Assembly: GCF_025361915.1 (NCBI RefSeq)
Contig: NZ_JANYJC010000083.1
Coordinates: forward strand, 1-47,202
DNA length: 47,202 nt
Direction of reading: 5' to 3'
Source: Chamaesiphon sp. GL140_3_metabinner_50
Lineage (GTDB): Bacteria > Cyanobacteriota > Cyanobacteriia > Cyanobacteriales > Chamaesiphonaceae
Position 1 is the first letter of the stretch. Each line of letters starts with the position of its first letter. Shown here one piece after another: positions 25,253 to 33,716 of this stretch. The notes beneath the pieces were generated by a model. The model was not told the origin of the DNA and made no database searches. It saw only the letters and a list, made by a program, of their open reading frames with translations. A program made the position numbers and the translations under genes.

Positions 25253-26038
25253 ATGAGCTACCGACTCCAGAAAATTTTATCTCAATGGGGAATTGCTTCT
25301 CGGCGGCGTGCTGAGGATCTGATTTTAGCCGGGAGAGTGCGGGTAAATGGAGCGGTAGCTAAGTTAGGACAAACAGCCGAACCGACTACCGATCGAATCG
25401 AAGTTGATGGTAAACTAATCGCAATGCAGAGCCGACCCAAGCTCGTATACCTACTGCTCAATAAGCCAGTCGGTGTAGTTTCTACCTGTTTCGATCCTCA
25501 AGGTCGTCCGACAGTATTAGAGCTATTACCACCGCAACTGGGCGATTGTGAAGGAATTCACCCAGTAGGTAGATTAGATATTGATTCCAGTGGCGCGTTG
25601 TTGCTCACCAACGATGGTGAACTGACATTTAGGTTAACTCACCCGCGACACAGTATCAGTAAGACTTATGCCGTTTGGGTGCAAGGTCGTCCCACCGCCG
25701 CAGCACTAGCTGATTGGCGCAACGGGATCGACTTAGAAGGGCAATTAACTTTGCCTGCGCGGGTTGAAGTTATTAAGCAACAGACCGATCGCACCCTACT
25801 CGAAATTGTGCTTACTGAGGGCAGAAATAGACAGATCAGACGAGTTGCAACTCAGCTCGGATATCCAGTCTTACATCTCCATCGTACCAGAATTGGTGAC
25901 ATTAGCATCGATGGCAGTTCCGAACGAGAGCGGCTGCGCTTACACTCATTAGCCAGCGGCTCTTACCGTCATTTGCAAATAGCCGAACTCAACAGCCTCC
26001 AAGGTAATGGGGATCGCAATACAATCGCCAAACCCTAA
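25253..26038 (+). CDS. 23S rRNA pseudouridine synthase, RsuA/RluB family
   Basis: 261 residues. N-terminal S4 domain (RLQKILSQWGIASRRRAEDLI) and a catalytic domain with the GRLDIDSSGALLLTNDG motif holding the nucleophilic aspartate (about residue 106), then EGRNRQIRR. Family RluB/RsuA/RluE; choice among them is not certain, though S4 plus length suggests RluB. It modifies rRNA uridines. Confidence 0.85.
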   Translation: MSYRLQKILSQWGIASRRRAEDLILAGRVRVNGAVAKLGQTAEPTTDRIEVDGKLIAMQSRPKLVYLLLNKPVGVVSTCFDPQGRPTVLELLPPQLGDCEGIHPVGRLDIDSSGALLLTNDGELTFRLTHPRHSISKTYAVWVQGRPTAAALADWRNGIDLEGQLTLPARVEVIKQQTDRTLLEIVLTEGRNRQIRRVATQLGYPVLHLHRTRIGDISIDGSSERERLRLHSLASGSYRHLQIAELNSLQGNGDRNTIAKP

Positions 26039-26120
26039 ATAGGTAAAGCCGTAAATGTAAAAGATCCTCAAACCCTAACCCCGACTATTATCCCTTAACA
26101 CTACCCCACAATCAGCGATC

Positions 26121-26987
26121 GTGACTCTACTGGCACCGCTCAAGCATCTTACCGCTCTTCAATTATCCAAGCTGTCGATTTTTGCAGTTACTGTTTCTTC
26201 AATGGCACAGTTGGGCACAAAAACACCAATCGTCAGCGAACCACTGGCTGCGCTCCCCGATTTAGTACCCGCACCGCCGACTCCCAACGAGATCCTGGAG
26301 CAGATTGGGGCAAACTTGCGCCAAACTCGCCAACAGCAACAATTATCGATCGAAGATATTGCCGCACGGACGCAGATTCAACCCCGATTGGTACGCGCGA
26401 TCGAAGAAGGTCATATAGAAATGTTACCCGAACCTGTCTACGTTAAAGGCATGGTCAAACGCTATGGCAATAGTTTGGGCTTAGATGGCAGCTCAATTTC
26501 TCAGCAGGTGCTAACTTGGGAGCCAGAAGTAGCAACATTCGATCCGACTACCAAGCTTCAGACAACAACTTTCCACCCGCAGATCCGAATTAAGCCGGGA
26601 TATATTTATCTCGCTTATCTGTTGGCAATCTTGGGTTTGAGTGTGGCAACTTCTAATTTTCTCAGCAATGCACTCGCCCCAAAAGTTACCCCTCTAGCAA
26701 TACCCGCACCTAAAATCCAACCAGTCGCACAGCCTAAACAATTGCCAGATATTCCCGTGGGGATTACTGTCAAAAGTCCGGCTTGGGCACAAATTGGCAT
26801 CGATGGGACGACCAAATTCACAGGTAATCTTCAAGCGGGAATGCAATTGAAGTGGATGGCTAAAAAGCAAATTACCATTAATACCAATAATGCTGGTGGC
26901 TTAGTTATTTCGCATGACTCGCAACCGCCTAAACCGTTAGGTAAAAACGGTCAAAAGCAGAGCGTTACCATTAAAGTAGGTAAATGA
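26121..26987 (+). CDS. RodZ-like helix-turn-helix membrane protein
   Basis: 288 residues from a GTG. An N-terminal segment of about 50 residues precedes an HTH_25 domain (LRQTRQQQQLSIEDIAARTQIQPRLVRAIEEGHIEMLPEPVYVKGMVKRY). One membrane helix (YIYLAYLLAILGLSVATSNF) and a C-terminal DUF4115-like domain (VGITVKSPAWAQIGIDGTTKFTGNLQAGMQLKWMAKKQITI) follow. RodZ organises MreB and cell shape in other bacteria; this role is inferred. Confidence 0.8.
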   Translation: MTLLAPLKHLTALQLSKLSIFAVTVSSMAQLGTKTPIVSEPLAALPDLVPAPPTPNEILEQIGANLRQTRQQQQLSIEDIAARTQIQPRLVRAIEEGHIEMLPEPVYVKGMVKRYGNSLGLDGSSISQQVLTWEPEVATFDPTTKLQTTTFHPQIRIKPGYIYLAYLLAILGLSVATSNFLSNALAPKVTPLAIPAPKIQPVAQPKQLPDIPVGITVKSPAWAQIGIDGTTKFTGNLQAGMQLKWMAKKQITINTNNAGGLVISHDSQPPKPLGKNGQKQSVTIKVGK

Positions 26988-27060
26988 TACTCCCCACCGA
27001 TGAATCCTACAGTGTACCGACAAGTTATTTGAGCTGCTGCGTAGATTTACCCCACCCCAG

Positions 27061-27118
27061 CCCTCCCCTTATAAAGGGGAGGGAGCCGGAGTTAGCTCCC
27101 CCCTTTATAAGGGGGGGT
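27061..27118. repeat. Two facing CCCTCCCC...GGGGAGGG palindromes
   Basis: Each is a palindrome around TTATAAA or TTTATAA; the pair also form a larger inverted repeat. Of the common cyanobacterial dispersed type. Confidence 0.6.
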
Positions 27119-27214
27119 TGGGGGGGGTAAACCAACCCAAAACGAAGTCCAGCCGACTTGTGTGTACACGGGAAGGGTCTTAGCTCGTTTTTCGATAACC
27201 GGATTGACTATGCT

Positions 27215-27247
27215 ACAAACCCGACTTCTTCAAGAAGTCGGGTTTGT
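27215..27247. terminator. ACAAACCCGACTT hairpin, second copy
   Basis: ACAAACCCGACTTCTT and its complement with almost no loop. About 60 bases before the aroA start. Likely terminator for upstream transcription; same family as copies near 21.9 and 43.9 kb. Confidence 0.6.
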
Positions 27248-27307
27248 GTTTTAATGAGAATAGCAATTGCTATAAAATAGACACCTAGACTTTCTGCCAA
27301 AATCGCT

Positions 27308-28645
27308 GTGATAACCCTGCAACCGTCCGATCGTCATCAAAGTCTTACCGTCACGATACCACCTGCGGGGGTATCGCTTCAGGGGACATTACAGATTCCG
27401 GGAGATAAATCGATTTCCCATCGCGCCTTGATGCTCGGAGCTTTAGCTGAAGGCGAGACTACGATTCAGGGATTATTACTCGGAGAAGATCCGCGCAGTA
27501 CTGCGGCTTGCTTTACCGCGATGGGGGCGCAGATTTCGGAATTAAATACCGAATTAGTGACAGTTACTGGGATTGGCTTGGGGCAAATTCAAGAACCTGT
27601 AGGGATTCTCGATGCGGGCAATTCGGGAACGACAATGCGGCTAATGTTGGGGATTTTAGCTTCCCATCCCGATCGCTTCTTTACTGTAACCGGAGATGAC
27701 TCATTGCGATCGCGTCCCATGTCGCGGGTAGTTAACCCCCTGGTAGAAATGGGGGCGCAAATTTGGGGGCGCAAGGGCAATTCACTCGCACCCCTAGCCG
27801 TGCGCGGGCAAGAATTACAGCCGATTCACTATCATTCGCCGATCGCCTCAGCGCAGGTGAAGTCAGCAATTTTACTCGCTGGATTGATGACTTACGGGCG
27901 CACCACGGTCACAGAACCCGCTTTATCGCGCGATCACTCCGAACGGATGTTGCGGGCGTTTGGGGCGCAGGTGGATGTCGATCCGGAGACTCATAGCGCG
28001 ACAGTTACGGGTTATCCCACCCTGAAAGGGCAACAGGTAATCGTCCCTGGTGATATTAGTTCCGCCGCCTTTTGGCTGGTAGCTGGAGCGATCGTGCCCG
28101 GTTCGGAGTTGTATATTGAAAATGTGGGGGTGAACTCTACCCGCACGGGCATTTTGGTCGCTTTAGAATTGATGGGTGCCGACATTACGCTGGAAAATCA
28201 GCGCGAAGTTGCAGGCGAACCCGTGGCAGATTTACGAGTCAAACATAGCAAATTAATCGCTTGTGAAATTGGTGGGGATTTAATTCCGAGGTTAATTGAT
28301 GAAATCCCGATTTTGGCAGTAGCAGCGGTATTTGCCCAAGGGACGACGATTATTCGCGATGCTGCCGAATTACGCGTTAAAGAAAGCGATCGACTCCAAG
28401 TAATGGCAGCAGCTTTAACTAAAATGGGTGCAAATATTACCGAATTACCCGATGGATTAGAAATCACCGGAGGCGGCTCACTAGTCGGAGCCGAACTCGA
28501 TAGTTATACCGATCATCGGATTGCGATGAGTCTGGCGATCGCCGCCATGATGGCCACCGGAACGACGACGATCGATCGAGCGGAAGCTGCATCGATTTCT
28601 TACCCAACTTTCTTTGATTCGTTACAGAGTATTGCTAAACTATAA
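27308..28645 (+). CDS. aroA: 5-enolpyruvylshikimate-3-phosphate synthase
   Basis: 445 residues from GTG. Key motifs: [59 protein letters not shown], and ELRVKESDR, then the catalytic D-E region [10 protein letters not shown] and [11 protein letters not shown] at the end. Sixth step of the shikimate pathway, producing aromatic precursors. The C-terminus overlaps the convergent macrodomain gene by 6 bases. Confidence 0.95.
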   Translation: MITLQPSDRHQSLTVTIPPAGVSLQGTLQIPGDKSISHRALMLGALAEGETTIQGLLLGEDPRSTAACFTAMGAQISELNTELVTVTGIGLGQIQEPVGILDAGNSGTTMRLMLGILASHPDRFFTVTGDDSLRSRPMSRVVNPLVEMGAQIWGRKGNSLAPLAVRGQELQPIHYHSPIASAQVKSAILLAGLMTYGRTTVTEPALSRDHSERMLRAFGAQVDVDPETHSATVTGYPTLKGQQVIVPGDISSAAFWLVAGAIVPGSELYIENVGVNSTRTGILVALELMGADITLENQREVAGEPVADLRVKHSKLIACEIGGDLIPRLIDEIPILAVAAVFAQGTTIIRDAAELRVKESDRLQVMAAALTKMGANITELPDGLEITGGGSLVGAELDSYTDHRIAMSLAIAAMMATGTTTIDRAEAASISYPTFFDSLQSIAKL

Positions 28646-29161
28646 CATGCCAAAAGCTTCGACAAAAGTATCGTAATCGGCATCGCTAAAACACACAAAA
28701 CTTACCCCAGAGATCGATAGTTCTCGCTCTAAAAACTCATGTACTGTCGCTAGTGCTACCTGAGCCGCTAGATCGATCGGGTAACCATATACCCCACAAC
28801 TAATCGCCGGGAAGGCGATCGTTTGAATTTGGTTTTGGGTGGCTAAAACTAGACTTTCTCGATAGCAACTAGCGAGTAATTCTGCTTCATTATTGTTACC
28901 ACCCTGCCAAATTGGGCCGACAGTATGAATTACATACCGAGCCGGAAGTCGATAGCCCTTGGTGATTTTTGCCAAACCTGTTTTACAACCATTAAGTTGC
29001 CGACACTCTGCTAATAATTCCGAGCCAGCCGCGCGATGAATTGCTCCATCGACACCACCACCGCCGAGCAGCGAACTATTAGCCGCATTGACGATCGCCT
29101 CTACATGCAGTTTAGTAATATCGCCCTGAATAATTCCCATCCGTTCTTGAGGAGTTGTCAT
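28640..29161 (-). CDS. Macrodomain ADP-ribose hydrolase
   Basis: 173 residues. Macro domain with [36 protein letters not shown], a MacroD-type set with the asparagines N25 and N28 and the [14 protein letters not shown] loop; also [10 protein letters not shown] and [10 protein letters not shown]. Removes mono-ADP-ribose or O-acetyl groups from ADP-ribose. It starts 4 bases after the isocitrate dehydrogenase stop on the same strand, so probably co-transcribed. Confidence 0.9.
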   Translation of the reverse strand: MTTPQERMGIIQGDITKLHVEAIVNAANSSLLGGGGVDGAIHRAAGSELLAECRQLNGCKTGLAKITKGYRLPARYVIHTVGPIWQGGNNNEAELLASCYRESLVLATQNQIQTIAFPAISCGVYGYPIDLAAQVALATVHEFLERELSISGVSFVCFSDADYDTFVEAFGML

Positions 29162-29165
29162 TGAT

Positions 29166-31397
29166 TTAACCTAAAGAAGCGATCGCACTATTAAAGATCG
29201 CACTCGGACGCATTGCCTGAGTTGCTTTTTGCTCATCGGGGTGATAGTAACCGCCAAGATCGAAATCTTTACCTTGAGAAGCATTTAACTCAGCAACGAT
29301 CGCGATTTCATGCTGTTCCAATTGTTGTGCTAACTTCCCGAACTTTGCCTGCAATTCGGGATTTTTATCCTGCGCTGCCAACTCCTGCGCCCAATACATG
29401 GCAAGATAAAAATGACTGCCGCGATTATCTAATTCATGGACTTTAGCAGCGGGAGATTTGCCATTATCTAGATACTTACCATTAGCTCGATCGAGTGTTT
29501 CGGCTAAGATTAGCGCGTCGGGATTATTGGTTTTCTGTCCCAAGTCTTCTAATGATACCGCCAGAGCCAGAAATTCGCCTAAAGAATCCCAGCGCAAATG
29601 TCCTTCAGTAACAAACTGTTGGACGTGCTTGGGTGCCGAACCACCTGCACCCGTCTCGAATAAGCCGCCACCCGCGAGTAAAGGCACGATCGATAACATC
29701 TTAGAACTCGTACCCAATTCTAAAATCGGGAATAAATCGGTGAGATAATCTCGCAACACATTTCCCGTCACCGAAATAACGTTTTTACCAGCTTTAATTT
29801 GGGCGCAAGTAAACCGCATTGCGGCGACAGGTGACATAATTTGAAGATCTAATCCCGTCGTGTCATGCTTGCCCAAATATGCAGATACTTTCGCAATTAA
29901 ATTAGCATCGTGAGCGCGCTGCTCATCCAACCAGAAAATCGTTGGGCAACCAGTTGCTCTCGATCGATTGACGGCAAGTTTCACCCAATCTTGAATCGGT
30001 AAATCCTTCGTCTGACACATCCGCCAGATATCGCCTTTTTCGACACTGTGCTTCATTAACATCGCTCCAGCGGCATCGACAACGCGCACCACGCCATCAA
30101 AGGGAATTTCAAAGGTTTTATCGTGCGAACCATATTCCTCAGCTTTCTGAGCCATTAAACCCACATTGGCGACATTTCCCATCGTCGTTACATCAAATGC
30201 GCCATGCTCTTTGCAGAAATTGATACATTCCTGATAAATTGTCGCATAACAGCGATCGGGAATCATCGCTTTGGTATCGCCAGCCTTGCCATCCGCGCCC
30301 CACATTTTGCCTGAAGTCCGAATTGCCGCTGCCATCGACGCATCGATAATTACATCGCTGGGTACGTGCAGGTTGGTAATCCCCTTATCGGAATTTACCA
30401 TCGCTAAATCGGGACGAGCGACATAAACTGCTTGAATGTCAGATTCGATCGCATTTTGCTCATCTTTCGGTAAAGATTGCATCTTGAGATAAACATCGCC
30501 AATTCCATTACTCGGATTCACTCCCAATCGGGCAAAAGTATCGGCATACTTAGTAAATACATCCCGATAATAAACGGTAACAGCGTGCCCGAATAAAATC
30601 GGATCCGATACCTTCATCATCGTCGCCTTCAGATGGAGCGAGAGCAAGATCTTATCCGCCTTGGCTGCCTTAATTTCTCGATCGTAAAAAGCCCGCAACG
30701 CCTTGACACTCATCACCGCCGCATCGACAACTTCCCCCACCATTACCATCACCCGATCCTTCAGCACCGTCACCACACCATCGGCTACGACTAGCTCGAT
30801 TTTTACCGCCCCCGCCTCATTAATAACCACCGACTGCTCGCTACCATAAAAATCACCACCTTCCATGTGCGCCACATGAGTCTGAGAATCCGCCGCCCAC
30901 GCACCAACTTTGTGCGGGTTCTGTTGGGCGTATTGTTTCACCGCCGCCGCCACCCGCCTGTCAGAATTCCCCTCACGCAATACCGGATTCACCGCACTCC
31001 CCAGAATCTTGGCATACCGCGCTTTAATTGCCAGATCTGCCTCATTTTGAGCCGCCGCTGGATAATCGGGAATATCATATCCCTGCGACTGCAATTCGGC
31101 AATCGCCGCTGTTAGTTGGGGAATCGAAGCACTAATATTCGGCAGCTTGATAATGTTCGCCTCAGGAGTTGTCGCCAGTTTTCCCAAGATTGCTAGCGCG
31201 TCGGGCTGCTGTTTTGCGGCTGGCAATCGATCGGCAAAAGCGGCAATAATCCGCCCAGCCAAAGAGATATCACTAATTTCGATCGTCACATTCGCCGCCT
31301 GGGTAAATGCTTGCACGATCGGCAAAAAAGAGTAAGTTGCCAAAGCCGGAGCTTCATCGGTAAAGGTATAGACGATTTTTGAAGGTTGGGCGATCAT
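29166..31397 (-). CDS. Monomeric NADP-dependent isocitrate dehydrogenase
   Basis: 743 residues from the ATG of [17 protein letters not shown] (preceded by a GAGGAAG ribosome-binding site); an in-frame 55-residue extension looks accidental. Matches the single-chain IDH-II type: [69 protein letters not shown]-like late helices ([13 protein letters not shown]). It oxidises isocitrate to 2-oxoglutarate and NADPH. Most cyanobacteria are known for the dimeric IDH, so this form is unusual and may be acquired. The macrodomain gene follows closely. Confidence 0.9.
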   Translation of the reverse strand: MIAQPSKIVYTFTDEAPALATYSFLPIVQAFTQAANVTIEISDISLAGRIIAAFADRLPAAKQQPDALAILGKLATTPEANIIKLPNISASIPQLTAAIAELQSQGYDIPDYPAAAQNEADLAIKARYAKILGSAVNPVLREGNSDRRVAAAVKQYAQQNPHKVGAWAADSQTHVAHMEGGDFYGSEQSVVINEAGAVKIELVVADGVVTVLKDRVMVMVGEVVDAAVMSVKALRAFYDREIKAAKADKILLSLHLKATMMKVSDPILFGHAVTVYYRDVFTKYADTFARLGVNPSNGIGDVYLKMQSLPKDEQNAIESDIQAVYVARPDLAMVNSDKGITNLHVPSDVIIDASMAAAIRTSGKMWGADGKAGDTKAMIPDRCYATIYQECINFCKEHGAFDVTTMGNVANVGLMAQKAEEYGSHDKTFEIPFDGVVRVVDAAGAMLMKHSVEKGDIWRMCQTKDLPIQDWVKLAVNRSRATGCPTIFWLDEQRAHDANLIAKVSAYLGKHDTTGLDLQIMSPVAAMRFTCAQIKAGKNVISVTGNVLRDYLTDLFPILELGTSSKMLSIVPLLAGGGLFETGAGGSAPKHVQQFVTEGHLRWDSLGEFLALAVSLEDLGQKTNNPDALILAETLDRANGKYLDNGKSPAAKVHELDNRGSHFYLAMYWAQELAAQDKNPELQAKFGKLAQQLEQHEIAIVAELNASQGKDFDLGGYYHPDEQKATQAMRPSAIFNSAIASLG

Positions 31398-31818
31398 GAA
31401 TCTTCCTCGATGTTTAGTGTGGGAGCGTGCCGACTCCAAACCATCATTTTGGCATCTCTGGGGATTCTGGTGGTAGTGTACTTGGCACAATCTGGATTTG
31501 TTAATCGATCGAATCGGCAAATAGTTCGCTTTTACAACACACCAGGGGGCGTACCTATTCAAAAATCAAAATGTTCTTTGACGAACATTTTCTTCGAGAC
31601 CAGCTCGAAAAATATGTTTGGAGAGGGTGCTAATCTGGCTCACAACTGACGATCGGGCGATCTAACGATTCAATAATGAAAATTTTGAATATTATGCGTT
31701 AGGGACGACCGATCCTATACAGAGAAAATAGGTACCCCCACCGCATCTCAAATATCGCAACTTAATTGCCTGCATATTATCGAGTGCCATCAATAATCAA
31801 TTTATTATCATCGATAAA
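31398..31818. other. Intergenic region upstream of isocitrate dehydrogenase
   Basis: A gap of about 420 bases between the start side of the dehydrogenase and the cobK end. Contains a perfect inverted repeat AAAATGTTC-TTTGAC-GAACATTTT (31568-31591), which could be an operator or a weak terminator, and no open frame that looks real. Confidence 0.5.
31568..31591. promoter_or_regulatory. Inverted repeat, possible operator
   Basis: Nine-base arms AAAATGTTC and GAACATTTT with a six-base spacer, 171 bases ahead of the dehydrogenase start. The symmetry suits a dimeric regulator; no regulator gene is beside it. Confidence 0.3.
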
Positions 31819-32562
31819 TTAGCATCCTCGATCGATTAACCATTCAATCGCCCCCGCCACATCTGTAACGATTTCCCCATCAGGCACCATCGGACGTTTT
31901 ACCATAATCACAGGCAAACCCAACTCCCGCGCCGCAATAATTTTGGCATAAGTCGCATCACCACCGCTATTCTTACTCACGATCGCCTGAATCTGATACT
32001 CTCGAAGTAACTCGCGTTCTGACTCTAAACTAAATGGCCCTCGATCGAGTAATAATTTACCTGGTGGTAAGGGCATACTCAGATCGGGAGGATCGATCGA
32101 TCGCATCAAACACCATTTATCTGTCAAACTGGCAAAGGGAGCGAGTTGTTGCCTGCCGATCGTCACAAATATCCGCTCTGCACCAGCCGGAATCGCCGTC
32201 ACTGCCGCCTCAACACTTTCAACCTCAATCCAATTATCTTCAGGCGATCTCCCCCACTCAGGGCGAATCAGCATCAATCTAGGAATCCCCACTTTCGTCG
32301 CCGCACCCGCCGCATTTCGAGATATTTGGGCCGCAAACGGGTGAGTCGCATCAATTAGCAGATCGATTTGCTCGGTTTGCAAATAGGCAATTAAACCAGC
32401 TTCACCACCAAAGCCACCGATTCGCACATCGCCGACTAAATTTTTTGGCGCGCTTGTTACCCCCGCTAGGCTGGTAATCACCACCAATTCAGGTAGATCT
32501 ATCGCCAGATTTGCTAACTTTACCGCATCCCCAGTTCCACCCAAAATTAAGAGTCGCTTCAT
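31819..32562 (-). CDS. cobK: Precorrin-6A reductase
   Basis: 247 residues from the ATG at MKRLLILGGTGDAVKLA. Motifs: LGGTGDA at the nucleotide site, DATHPFAAQISRNAAGA, RLMLIRPEW, FVTIGRQQLAPF and SKNSGGDATYAKIIAARELGLPVIM. It reduces the corrin ring in vitamin B12 synthesis. No other cobalamin genes are in the window. It is divergent from the glutathione peroxidase gene. Confidence 0.88.
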   Translation of the reverse strand: MKRLLILGGTGDAVKLANLAIDLPELVVITSLAGVTSAPKNLVGDVRIGGFGGEAGLIAYLQTEQIDLLIDATHPFAAQISRNAAGAATKVGIPRLMLIRPEWGRSPEDNWIEVESVEAAVTAIPAGAERIFVTIGRQQLAPFASLTDKWCLMRSIDPPDLSMPLPPGKLLLDRGPFSLESERELLREYQIQAIVSKNSGGDATYAKIIAARELGLPVIMVKRPMVPDGEIVTDVAGAIEWLIDRGC

Positions 32563-32632
32563 CACACCTAGCAAGTTCTGAGTAGTTCAATAATAATAAA
32601 TAGATTAGTACCCACCAAACGAGAACATCTTT

Positions 32633-33118
32633 ATGTCATCCACAGTTTACGACTTTTCGGCTACCAGCATTGAAGGTCAACCCGTCGAGATGAGTACCTA
32701 TCGCGATAAAGTTTTGCTAGTCGTCAACACCGCTAGCCAATGTGGTTTCACGTCTCAATACAAGGGTTTGCAAGAGCTGTACGATAAATATGCCAGTAAG
32801 GGGTTTGCGGTGTTGGGCTTTCCTTGCAACCAATTCGGACAACAGGAACCAGGTAGTGCGACAGCGATTCAGTCTTTTTGCGAAACCAGATTTGGGGTGT
32901 CTTTTCCACTATTCGAGAAAATCGATGTAAATGGTGCCAATGCTCACCCACTGTTTCAATATCTAGAAAAATCCGCACCAGGCATTTTTGGCACGGAGGG
33001 TATTAAATGGAACTTTACCAAGTTTTTAGTCGATGGCAGTGGTAATGTGGTCAAACGCTACGGCTCGAATACCGAACCTAAGGATATTGCTAAGGATATC
33101 GAAGGACTTTTGAAATAA
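32633..33118 (+). CDS. Glutathione peroxidase-family peroxidase
   Basis: 161 residues. Peroxidatic cysteine C37 in VVNTASQCGFTSQY, then FPCNQFGQQEPG (glutamine) and KWNFTKFLVD (tryptophan and asparagine), the catalytic tetrad. A cysteine form, not seleno. Likely reduces organic peroxides with thioredoxin or glutathione in the cytoplasm. A hairpin terminator follows within 10 bases. Confidence 0.93.
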   Translation: MSSTVYDFSATSIEGQPVEMSTYRDKVLLVVNTASQCGFTSQYKGLQELYDKYASKGFAVLGFPCNQFGQQEPGSATAIQSFCETRFGVSFPLFEKIDVNGANAHPLFQYLEKSAPGIFGTEGIKWNFTKFLVDGSGNVVKRYGSNTEPKDIAKDIEGLLK

Positions 33119-33125
33119 TTACTAA

Positions 33126-33150
33126 CGATCGGGAGATATTCTCCCGATCG
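33126..33150 (+). terminator. Intrinsic terminator after the peroxidase gene
   Basis: Stem CGATCGGGAGA/TCTCCCGATCG, loop TAT, followed by ATTTT. It contains HIP1-like CGATCG in both arms. Confidence 0.8.
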
Positions 33151-33387
33151 ATTTTAAATTAAAAACAAAAGGTCATAAGCTGTTCGACATTTAAAGTGAG
33201 TCCGCCGTTGGTTGTGCCTACGGCAGGCTACGCCAACGACTCCGCGTGGGCGAACTGGTTTAAAAAAGTCAAATAAGTGATTTAGATGTTCCACAGCTTA
33301 GCGATCGAAAACCAGACAGAGCATCCCATATCGATCGAGAGCTAAAGGTGATAATTTTAACCATATTAGAAGATAGAGGTTTCTTAT

Positions 33388-33585
33388 ATGACTTTAATTA
33401 CTATCGATATTCCAGACGACCAACTTCAAAAATTGCAACAGTTAGCAAGGGAGAGTCAAGTATCACCCGAAGATTTACTACGGGCTAATATCGAAGACTG
33501 GTTAGTACGTCCTAAAAATGAATTTACTCAAGCAGCAAGTTATATCCTCAATAAAAATGCCGAACTCTATCGTCGGCTAGCATGA
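33388..33585 (+). CDS. Antitoxin-like ribbon-helix-helix protein (partner of Doc-type toxin)
   Basis: 65 residues. ITIDIPDDQLQKLQQLARESQVSPEDLL is a typical strand-helix-helix DNA-binding start, followed by an unfolded C-terminal arm (FTQAASYILNKNAELYRRLA) that would wrap the toxin. The gene ends in an ATGA overlap with the Doc-like frame, which is truncated, so this is an antitoxin without a complete toxin. Confidence 0.7.
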   Translation: MTLITIDIPDDQLQKLQQLARESQVSPEDLLRANIEDWLVRPKNEFTQAASYILNKNAELYRRLA

Positions 33586-33686
33586 TACGCTGTCTAACTT
33601 TAGGGGAATTAATTGAGTTGCATCATCAAGTCATAAAACAGTCGAAAGGTGCGATCGACATTCGAGACATCAAGATCGAGGGATAA
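33582..33686 (+). pseudogene. Truncated Doc (death-on-curing) toxin
   Basis: Reads MIRCLTLGELIELHHQVIKQ followed by SKGAIDIRDIKIEG, the start of Doc toxins (which continue with a Fic-type catalytic motif), then stops after 34 residues. The expected 90 or so further residues are missing from the following DNA, which soon becomes the prlC start. Overlap with the antitoxin stop (ATGA) is as in intact modules. Confidence 0.75.
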
Positions 33687-33716
33687 TAGAGCTATAAACC
33701 TTATCGCACACCATAT

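Larger units (their letters stand above)
26988..27307. other. Repeat-rich gap before aroA
   Basis: Holds two G/C-rich palindromes (CCCTCCCCTTATAAAGGGGAGGG type at about 27061-27082 and a CCCCCCTTTATAAGGGGGG copy at about 27098-27118), followed by the shared terminator-like hairpin. No gene is seen. Confidence 0.55.

Noticed and set aside
31386-31649. 87-residue forward frame upstream of isocitrate dehydrogenase
   Set aside because: Starts inside the dehydrogenase on the opposite strand, no coding signature.
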